Origin: an uncultured Chlamydiae bacterium
Lineage (GTDB): Bacteria; Chlamydiota; Chlamydiia; Chlamydiales; SM23-39
Direction of reading: 5' to 3'
Length of the DNA stretch: 12,845 nt
Assembly (NCBI GenBank): GCA_903864395.1
Contig: CAIPFQ010000218.1
Location: 1-12,845, forward strand
The stretch's first letter is position 1. Each line of letters begins with the position of its first letter. The notes below the pieces were generated by a model. The model searched no databases, was not told the origin of the DNA, and worked only from the letters and a program-made list of their open reading frames with translations. Position numbers and translations under genes: made by a program. Shown piece by piece: positions 7,451 to 12,845 of this stretch.

Positions 7451-8577
7451 GAATCTAACAAAATCTGTTGGGTCTCTATGTCAAGCCTATTTACTAAAGC
7501 TTTGAGTTTAAAACGGGTTTCTTGCGCACCAATCCCTCCTAAGTAGGATCGTAGACGTGGCTTCACCAGGGGCAAAAATTCGATTTGATACGCTTGAGCA
7601 TACATTTGCATCAAACGGTCGAGCAAAGTTTCCCATCCATGAGAAGAAATATCGGATAAACGAAACACATTGACATCGCGCCAACAGTCTGCATAATTCT
7701 TTGGAAACACTTCCTGTGTTTCATACAGTTCAGAGTTCACTATTTCAAAAAAATCATCTGTAAACGCAAATAGAGGAAATACAGCATCTTGAGTTTGAAA
7801 AAACTGATCAAGGAGATAGTAACTTTTCACTCGTTGATTCAACCTTCCCTGTGTGATCGACTCCGCCTCATCAAAAAACAAAAGCAACCCCTTGTATCCC
7901 ATCAATTTTAAGAGTCTTCCCAAGGATTGCGTCATTTGAAAATAGGGATCGCTCCCACGACAAGCCAAAGACAGCCTTGGAGCCCTTTCAACGTCTCGGC
8001 ATTTAAAAATTTCCTTGAGATGAGAGACGGGAATATCGTATCCCATTAAAGCTCTTTCTAGCCAGTGTCCATATTCCTGAGGTCGATAGATTTGCTCCTT
8101 CTTTAAAGGGGTCTTTTTGTGAGAGCTTTGTTTATTTTTAGAAAGCATTGCCATAAGAATCATTCGAAAGCGGTGAGGCATGGTGTCTAAACATTCGAAA
8201 GAGCCTTTTTCGGCAAATTTTTTCCACTCACTTGCGAAGTCTTTCCCCTCTGGCAAAGACAGTTTTTTCATCATAGAATGATAAACAGAGGAAAATTGAT
8301 GGAAGGGAATTTCTCTCCTATCTAAAGAAACGACACTCGTAGCATACCCTTGAGAAAGAGCTAACTGGTGCAGATAAGTTAATGTATGCGATTTTCCTTG
8401 CCCATAGGAGCCACAAAGACACAAATGATTCGCTTGTCCCTTGTCTAAAGCTTGTAGACCCTGAAAAAAAACGGGTTCAATTCGATCTTCCCCCACAGTC
8501 AGAAAATTCACTGCGCATCGATCGAAAAGTCCATCTCGCAAGCGTTCCACAGCACGCCTTAAAGAAAACCTATCCAT
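7447..8577 (-). CDS. DUF2791-type (BrxD/SngB-like) P-loop ATPase, second paralogue
   Basis: A 376-aa ATPase. The N-terminus (RRAVERLRDGLFDRCAVNFL, then a TVGED segment) follows the pattern of DUF2791 proteins such as BrxD of type 2 BREX and SngB of Shango. Walker A is GSYGQGKSH (56-64; K62, S63) and Walker B is LLLFFDEAES (D236, E237). A basic insert (about 145-165, KNKQSSHKKTPLKKEQ) and a distinct C-terminal half separate it from the upstream paralogue. ATG 8577 is preferred: it lies 8 nt after the previous stop, is preceded by a weak GAG, and aligns the family N-terminus. An in-frame TTG at 8598 would give 383 aa and overlap the previous gene. The stop overlaps the helicase start by four bases. 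It probably oligomerises and loads or controls the giant helicase-nuclease on DNA. That is inferred from family context, not from the sequence itself. Confidence 0.85.
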   Translation of the reverse strand: MDRFSLRRAVERLRDGLFDRCAVNFLTVGEDRIEPVFFQGLQALDKGQANHLCLCGSYGQGKSHTLTYLHQLALSQGYATSVVSLDRREIPFHQFSSVYHSMMKKLSLPEGKDFASEWKKFAEKGSFECLDTMPHRFRMILMAMLSKNKQSSHKKTPLKKEQIYRPQEYGHWLERALMGYDIPVSHLKEIFKCRDVERAPRLSLACRGSDPYFQMTQSLGRLLKLMGYKGLLLFFDEAESITQGRLNQRVKSYYLLDQFFQTQDAVFPLFAFTDDFFEIVNSELYETQEVFPKNYADCWRDVNVFRLSDISSHGWETLLDRLMQMYAQAYQIEFLPLVKPRLRSYLGGIGAQETRFKLKALVNRLDIETQQILLDS

Positions 8578-8585
8578 AGTCAAAC

Positions 8586-9848
8586 TCAAGCATCCCAAGC
8601 GGGTTCTAATTGCCGTGTTTTTTCTATGTCCATTTCTTTATGGCTCTCCAGAAGATTTTCGAGAAGATTCGCTTCCCCCATTGCATGTCCCTGTTCTGTG
8701 ATATCCAAACAACGAATCATCTGCTTAATAAATAAACGCACCTCACTGAGAGCTCCCATTTCCTCTTGTTTTGCGCACATACTCACAATAAGGGCAATAG
8801 GAACCGATTGTTCTGCGCTCCAACGATAGGAAATTTCGTGGATTTTTCTTAAAGACACCCCTAAATCCACTAGCTCTTGTTGTCGCAAAGGAGTTTTATG
8901 CAAATCCACCAAAGTACCTCGATAATTGAGATCGTCAGAATCTCCTACTGTGCGCACCCGACTCCAAAGAGCATCGTACGACTTAAATCCCTTTTCCGAT
9001 AACAACACATCGGGAATCAGAGAAAAGAAAAGCTGTAAATACTGAGCCTGCTCTGCATTATCCATCAACAATCGGACATTCTCATAGGCTGCATTTCGAA
9101 GAGAAGTTCCTTGCGCCAAGACAGTTTCCAATTCATCGAGCAATACGATGAGCCCCTTATGTTTTGTCATCTTAAGGAATACGATGAGAGATTGTAAATA
9201 AGTCTTACTGTTTGTTTTATTGAGTCCTTCAAAAATATGAAATCTCTTAAGATCTTTTTTTGCGACTTTTTTCCCTTCAAACCATTGATATAAGACTTCC
9301 TCAAAATTGTCTTGTTCGCTATTTTCTTCAGAAGAGGGTCGAAAGTGCACTTGTAATAATCCGATCAGTGCGTTAACAAAATCAAGGCCTAATCCTGGCA
9401 CTTCACGCAGTGAAACAAAGAGAGCGCTCAGGCTCTCTTCGTCTAACCCTCTCATCCAATGCTTAATCGCCGCTCGGATTCCCACTCCCTCGAAGTTTCC
9501 TCGCAACTGCGCCACGATTTCTTGATACACAATCTCAAATTTATGAATAGGAACATCTCGTGTTAAAACGACAAAAGAAGAGGCAAAATTCTTTTGCAGG
9601 GATAATTGTTGAATGACCGACATGAAATGCGTTTTTCCATCCCCATAATCGCCATTAATAAAACGGACTTTGCCTCCACCGTTCGCTATAAAGCTGTCTA
9701 AATCTTCTTCCACGAATTTTAACCACTGCTTACGTCCTACAGTAAAAAAGGGGACATATTCTGTAGGGACAATGCCTTTTCTTAAAGCCTCTATGATCGC
9801 TCTCGCTTGAAAGGGTTTCATCTGTTCAATATCTTTTTGCGTTTTCAC
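8586..9848 (-). CDS. DUF2791-type (BrxD/SngB-like) P-loop ATPase, first paralogue
   Basis: A 420-aa ATPase with the typical DUF2791 opening (RAIIEALRKGIVPTEYVPFF then TVGRKQWL), Walker A NGDYGDGKTHF (65-75; K72, T73) and Walker B LIVLLDELET (D238, E239). These match the ATP-binding proteins BrxD (type 2 BREX) and SngB (Shango). An acidic low-complexity stretch (SSEENSEQDNFEE, about 172-184) sits in the middle insert. The GTG start at 9848 is supported by TTAGAGG seven bases upstream, in the 10-nt gap after the preceding stop. A later in-frame ATG (codon 10) lacks such support. It diverges clearly from its neighbour outside the P-loop core, so this is an old duplication or a recruited pair. 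The two probably form a hetero-oligomer or act at successive steps (inference). Confidence 0.88.
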   Translation of the reverse strand: MKTQKDIEQMKPFQARAIIEALRKGIVPTEYVPFFTVGRKQWLKFVEEDLDSFIANGGGKVRFINGDYGDGKTHFMSVIQQLSLQKNFASSFVVLTRDVPIHKFEIVYQEIVAQLRGNFEGVGIRAAIKHWMRGLDEESLSALFVSLREVPGLGLDFVNALIGLLQVHFRPSSEENSEQDNFEEVLYQWFEGKKVAKKDLKRFHIFEGLNKTNSKTYLQSLIVFLKMTKHKGLIVLLDELETVLAQGTSLRNAAYENVRLLMDNAEQAQYLQLFFSLIPDVLLSEKGFKSYDALWSRVRTVGDSDDLNYRGTLVDLHKTPLRQQELVDLGVSLRKIHEISYRWSAEQSVPIALIVSMCAKQEEMGALSEVRLFIKQMIRCLDITEQGHAMGEANLLENLLESHKEMDIEKTRQLEPAWDA

Positions 9849-9858
9849 GTATAAACCT

Positions 9859-10698
9859 CTAATTTTTTAGAAACAGGACATGGGTAATCTGACGTTTTTC
9901 CCCTGCTTGATCAATCAACCAAAACGATTTTCCTCGTCCAGGATTCAATCGAATGCGGTATCCCTCTTCCGTTGCAGACACACGAGATTGGAAAAATCGC
10001 CAGAGATCTACAGAAAATTGTTCTATAGCGTATCCCCTAAACTTGCTTTTATCCATATTTTGAAAAAACGTCTTGCTTTGCAACGACCATACATAATCCG
10101 TATATAGTTGATGAACAGGCACTATGTCGCCAAAACCTCGCCCTTCTTTTTTTAAAATCTCTCTGTAACATTGCAGTAGCGATTCAATGAACATTCTCGC
10201 ATCAAATGGCGTGTCATATAATTGACATTTTAATTTAGCAACCGTTGCAATAATTCGTCTTGGATCGATAGATTTTAAGGTGACTTGATTGATCTCTGTG
10301 TTTCTGGTTGAAAAGTCGACAGACCCTTCGATGCCTTTGAGTACAGAAAATCGAGGGAGATCCATCTCTAGAGGAAGATTCGCTTCCTGAGCTAACTGCA
10401 GTAAATCGTCTTTGAATCGAATCCGGTAATTTTCTATCTGAGTCTCTGCAAACGCTTTCATCTGATTAAAAACAAAACCGCAAGATTTAAGCTGCGAATC
10501 TTCCAAAATATCCTCAGCCTGCTTACTTCTCAAAAGTTCATCGATTTGGAAAAAGTCATTTTTTTCAATGCATCGAGCACATTTTTCTAGAAAATCGAAT
10601 TTTTTTTGTCTTTGATTTTGTTCTTGTTGATAAGGCCTACTAACCTCTTGCAATTGCTCTTTAAGACGCTCTATCTCTGTTAACTCCTTTTGTTCCAC
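9859..10698 (-). CDS. Coiled-coil protein of unknown family, first gene of the operon
   Basis: A 279-aa protein I do not recognise. The N-terminus (residues 2-35) is highly charged and heptad-like, rich in Glu/Gln/Lys/Leu, as in a coiled coil, and is followed by more predicted helix to about 105. A beta-like stretch (about 108-150, around LPRFSVLKGIEGSVDF) leads into a second helical region with aromatic residues. The C-terminus is basic and beta-like (GYRIRLNPGRGKSFWL, then a Q-x-T-H-V-L-F strand). No membrane segment, P-loop or nuclease motif is visible. GTG 10698 is preferred because AAGAGG sits six bases upstream. An in-frame GTG at 10722 (287 aa) has no such site. In Shango the TerB protein SngA accompanies the ATPase and helicase, so this protein may fill a comparable scaffold or sensor role, but I see no TerB signature. 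Confidence 0.8.
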   Translation of the reverse strand: MEQKELTEIERLKEQLQEVSRPYQQEQNQRQKKFDFLEKCARCIEKNDFFQIDELLRSKQAEDILEDSQLKSCGFVFNQMKAFAETQIENYRIRFKDDLLQLAQEANLPLEMDLPRFSVLKGIEGSVDFSTRNTEINQVTLKSIDPRRIIATVAKLKCQLYDTPFDARMFIESLLQCYREILKKEGRGFGDIVPVHQLYTDYVWSLQSKTFFQNMDKSKFRGYAIEQFSVDLWRFFQSRVSATEEGYRIRLNPGRGKSFWLIDQAGEKRQITHVLFLKN

Positions 10699-10749
10699 GA
10701 AAGACCTCTTTTTATATTCCACTATTCAACGTTCTGAGACACGGACTAG

Positions 10750-10779
10750 AACATACTTCAAGGGCACGATTTTTGGCAA
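10750..10779 (-). promoter_or_regulatory. Sigma70-type promoter for the four-gene operon
   Basis: On the - strand, TTGCCA (10779-10774, 5 of 6 to the -35 consensus) and TATGTT (10755-10750, 4 of 6 to the -10) are 18 bases apart. Transcription would begin near 10743, leaving a leader of about 45 bases before GTG 10698. The alternative GTG at 10722 would have about 20 bases. Confidence 0.45.
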
Positions 10780-10794
10780 GTGATTCCTTCGTAG

Positions 10795-10829
10795 AACAAC
10801 AGCTTCCGCTGGAAACTAGAGCTGCTGTC
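10795..10829. repeat. Imperfect dyad between the divergent promoters
   Basis: Arms AACAACAGCT (10795-10804) and AGCTGCTGTC (10820-10829) are inverted repeats matching at 8 of 10 positions around a 15-base centre. The dyad lies between the two proposed -35 elements (10774-10779 on -, 10847-10852 on +), a usual place for a shared operator. It could be chance. Confidence 0.3.
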
Positions 10830-10846
10830 AGAAGAAAAAAGAAGTT

Positions 10847-10874
10847 TTGCTAAATAGGATTGCCAGGATAGTAT
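10847..10874 (+). promoter_or_regulatory. Possible promoter for the ABC exporter gene
   Basis: TTGCTA (10847-10852) and TAGTAT (10869-10874) are 16 bases apart, each matching its consensus at 4 of 6 positions. They would start transcription about 33 bases before the TTG start at 10914. Confidence 0.35.
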
Positions 10875-10913
10875 AGGAACACAACATGACGGCCAAATTC
10901 GCCAAGGGGTCTT

Positions 10914-12638
10914 TTGAATTCTCGCATTAGAAAGTTTTTCTCCTACTATAGACCTTATCTCCGTCTTTTTATTGCAGATATGGTTTGCGCAATCGTTGCC
11001 TCCGCAGCCATCCTTGCAATCCCCCTATGCATTCGATACATTACAACAAACTTACTAGAAGTTGGCTCGGAAAGCGCACTCCACCAGATCTACATGATGA
11101 GTCTCCTCATGTTCGGCTTCATTGTATTGCACGCAATATGTCACTCATTTATTGATTATCAAGGGCATAAAATGGGCGCCTTAATGGAACGAGATATGCG
11201 AAGCGAACTATTCGCCCATTATCAAAAGCTTTCGTTCAAATTTTACAATGACCATAAGACCGGCCAGCTCGTGACGAGAATCTCCAACGACACATTGCAG
11301 CTAGCCGAACTTTATCACCACGGCCCAGAAGACCTTGTCATTTATTCTGTAACCTTGGTCGGTGCCTTTATTATTTTGTTCAACATCAATGTGTCATTGG
11401 CTCTCATCGCTTTTTTCTTTATCCCCATCATGAGCTTCTATGGATTTTATACAGCAAAAAAAATGTACACCGCGCTCAAAAAGAGCAGCGACAGAATTGG
11501 CAGGTGCAATGCTCAGGTCGAAGACACTCTCGGAGGCATTAGGGTTGTACAATCTTTTACGAATGAAGAGCTCGAAAAGAAAAAATTTACCCATGAAAAT
11601 AATCACTTTCTTGAGAGCCGATTGGAGGGCTATAAAGCGGAGACAACCTTCTATGATGGGCTAACAACTCTCACACAGCTCATGACCCTTTCTATCGTCA
11701 TCTTCGGAGCTGTCAGTATCGTGAAAGGCTCTTTAGATTTGGCTGACTTGCTCACATTTCTCCTATACATCACAATCCTTGTCGAGCCGATTGTACGGAT
11801 AGGGAATTCCATTCGGCTTTATCAGGAAGGGGTTGCTCGCTTTCATCGGTTCATGGAAATTTTAGAAGTCGAGCCAGATATTCAAGAGGCCCCAAAGGCG
11901 AAAGATTTGACTCAGGTTCGAGGAGAAATAGAATTCACAGCCGTCAGCTTCAAATACAAAGAAGAGTATGACCACGCCTTAAAAAATATTTCTCTAAAAA
12001 TCAACGCTGGAGAATATATTGCCCTGGTGGGTCTCTCAGGGGTGGGAAAAACGACCCTTTGTTCTCTAATCCCCCGATTCTACGATGTAAGTTCTGGAAA
12101 CATATGCATCGATGGCCAAGAGATTAAAAACGTCACACTCAAATCCTTAAGAAAAAATATTGGCTTTGTCCAACAAGACATTTATCTTTTTGCCGGCACA
12201 GTTTTAGAAAATATTCGCTATGGCAAGCCGAATGCCACAGAAGAGGAAATTGTCATAGCAGCCAAACAAGCCAATGCACACGACTTCATTGCACAACTGC
12301 CGAATGGATACTTTACAGACGTTGGGCAACGCGGAATCAAGCTTTCTGGAGGACAAAAGCAACGAATTAGCATCGCTCGCGTTTTCTTAAAAGATCCTCC
12401 GATTGTGATCTTCGATGAAGCCACCAGCGCGTTAGATAACGAAAACGAAAAAGCGATACAAGATTCTCTTGAAAAACTGTTAAAAAACCGAACCACTTTG
12501 GTCATAGCGCATCGCCTGTCCACGATCAAAAAGGCTCAAAGAATCCTTGTCCTCACAGAGAACGGGATTGAAGAACAGGGAACACACGAACAGCTCCTCG
12601 CATTAAATGGACTCTACGCCCACCTCAATACCCTATAG
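10914..12638 (+). CDS. MsbA/BmrA-type ABC exporter (fused membrane and ATPase domains)
   Basis: A 574-aa half-transporter that should dimerise in the inner membrane and export lipids or hydrophobic compounds. The substrate cannot be read from the sequence. Six likely membrane helices lie near residues 18-42, 60-82, 140-160, 161-182, 252-272 and 276-296. The ATPase domain has Walker A GLSGVGKT (373-380), Q-loop VQQD (419-422), signature LSGGQ (477-481), Walker B VIFDEATSALD (498-508) and H-loop H533 in IAHRLST. Length and order are normal for the MsbA/LmrA/BmrA group. TTG 10914 is chosen because AAGGGG (10903-10908) precedes it at a good distance and the N-terminus (RKFFSYYRPYLRLF) matches the family. 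A nearby ATG at 10886 is out of frame and closes after 14 codons. It is transcribed divergently from the operon. I see no functional link to the operon beyond adjacency. Confidence 0.95.
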   Translation: MNSRIRKFFSYYRPYLRLFIADMVCAIVASAAILAIPLCIRYITTNLLEVGSESALHQIYMMSLLMFGFIVLHAICHSFIDYQGHKMGALMERDMRSELFAHYQKLSFKFYNDHKTGQLVTRISNDTLQLAELYHHGPEDLVIYSVTLVGAFIILFNINVSLALIAFFFIPIMSFYGFYTAKKMYTALKKSSDRIGRCNAQVEDTLGGIRVVQSFTNEELEKKKFTHENNHFLESRLEGYKAETTFYDGLTTLTQLMTLSIVIFGAVSIVKGSLDLADLLTFLLYITILVEPIVRIGNSIRLYQEGVARFHRFMEILEVEPDIQEAPKAKDLTQVRGEIEFTAVSFKYKEEYDHALKNISLKINAGEYIALVGLSGVGKTTLCSLIPRFYDVSSGNICIDGQEIKNVTLKSLRKNIGFVQQDIYLFAGTVLENIRYGKPNATEEEIVIAAKQANAHDFIAQLPNGYFTDVGQRGIKLSGGQKQRISIARVFLKDPPIVIFDEATSALDNENEKAIQDSLEKLLKNRTTLVIAHRLSTIKKAQRILVLTENGIEEQGTHEQLLALNGLYAHLNTL

Positions 12639-12660
12639 TGCATGCTTTATGAAATTTAAC

Positions 12661-12696
12661 GCGAACCCAGATCTTTAGTCCCTCTGGGTTTCTCGC
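12661..12696. terminator. Dyad between convergent genes, possible bidirectional terminator
   Basis: AACCCAGA (12664-12671) pairs perfectly with TCTGGGTT (12683-12690) around an 11-base loop. GCG (12661-12663) can pair with CGC (12694-12696) beyond a three-base bulge. It sits between the stop of the ABC exporter gene (12638) and the stop of the - strand gene (12708). Neither side has a strong U-run, so efficiency as an intrinsic terminator is uncertain. Confidence 0.5.
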
Positions 12697-12707
12697 CTCT
12701 GGATTCC

Positions 12708-12845
12708 CTATTTTGCTTTGGATTTGACTTGTTTGTAGTAGTCTCGTCCCCACCCAGTCAACTTGTCGTCTTTGAAGATCAAGGGAGTGAACTTTTGTTT
12801 AGGCGATTGTTCTCCATCGATTCGCAAAACAATGCTAAAATCTTC
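12708..12845 (-). CDS. Unrecognised protein, C-terminal fragment (runs off right edge)
   Basis: The - strand frame is open from the right edge to the TAG at 12710-12708, giving 45 residues that end KQVKSKAK. A beta-like stretch (FTPLIFKDDKLTGWGRDYY) recalls the C-terminal strand of small SmpA/OmlA-like or DUF3192-like lipoproteins, in which a 'FKDGKLxGWG' pattern occurs. This is only an impression. It converges on the ABC exporter gene, with the dyad between them. The start and any signal peptide lie outside the window. Confidence 0.55.
   Translation of the reverse strand, partial: EDFSIVLRIDGEQSPKQKFTPLIFKDDKLTGWGRDYYKQVKSKAK

Noticed and set aside
2099..10698. Assignment of the operon as complete BREX, DISARM or Druantia
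   Set aside because: No PglX methylase, PglZ, PglY/BrxC, DrmB/DUF1998 or Dru-type protein is present. Only the DUF2791 ATPases and Lhr-like helicase core are shared with type 2 BREX and Shango.
10886..10930. 14-codon frame (ATG 10886) overlapping the start of the ABC exporter gene, considered as a leader peptide or misread start
   Set aside because: It is out of frame with the exporter. Its AGGA would lie upstream of or at the predicted transcription start, and the TTG at 10914 has a better ribosome binding site and a normal family N-terminus.

Overview
The window looks like a bacterial accessory/defence region from an AT-rich genome (roughly 40% GC by eye). It has frequent TTG/GTG starts and clear Shine-Dalgarno motifs before several of them. 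No rRNA, tRNA, CRISPR array or transposase is visible. The combination of an AAA_14/DUF4143 ATPase, an MsbA-like exporter and this composition would suit an environmental chlamydia (Parachlamydiales-like) or another amoeba-associated bacterium. That taxonomic guess is weak and rests on no marker gene.

Layout. (i) 3-455, + strand: 3' end of an unrecognised gene that probably starts left of the window. (ii) 456-771: a gene-poor, AT-rich stretch with three TTTTYGACCAY-type repeats, a long near-perfect inverted repeat (676-715) and a promoter. (iii) 772-2109, + strand: an AAA_14/DUF4143 ATPase with an intact C-terminal PD-(D/E)XK-like motif. (iv) 10698 down to 2099, - strand: a compact four-gene operon filling two thirds of the window. 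(v) 10723-10913: a divergent intergenic region with a plausible promoter on each strand. (vi) 10914-12638, + strand: a half-size MsbA/BmrA-type ABC exporter. (vii) A dyad (12661-12696), then the 3' end of a - strand gene that runs off the right edge.

The centrepiece is the four-gene operon. In transcription order it encodes: a 279-aa coiled-coil protein of unknown family; a 420-aa ATPase of the DUF2791 (BrxD/SngB-like) type; a second, diverged 376-aa ATPase of the same type; and a 1783-aa protein joining an Lhr-like SF2 helicase, a Cas4/RecB-like PD-(D/E)XK nuclease with a four-cysteine Fe-S signature, and a Upf1/Dna2-like SF1 helicase. DUF2791 ATPases paired with Lhr-like helicases are known from type 2 BREX (BrxD with BrxHI) and from Shango (SngB with SngC, plus the TerB-domain protein SngA). 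Here I see no TerB protein, PglX/Y/Z or methylase, but there is a doubled ATPase and a nuclease/second helicase fused to the Lhr helicase. I infer a Shango/BREX-related anti-phage or anti-plasmid system of a variant I do not recognise. The two ATPases would load or gate the nucleic-acid-processing giant, and the coiled-coil protein would act as scaffold or sensor. Tight junctions (10-nt gap, 8-nt gap, 4-nt overlap) suggest translational coupling.

The AAA_14 ATPase and the operon converge and overlap by 11 bp at their 3' ends. The ABC exporter and the right-edge gene look like unrelated chromosomal neighbours.
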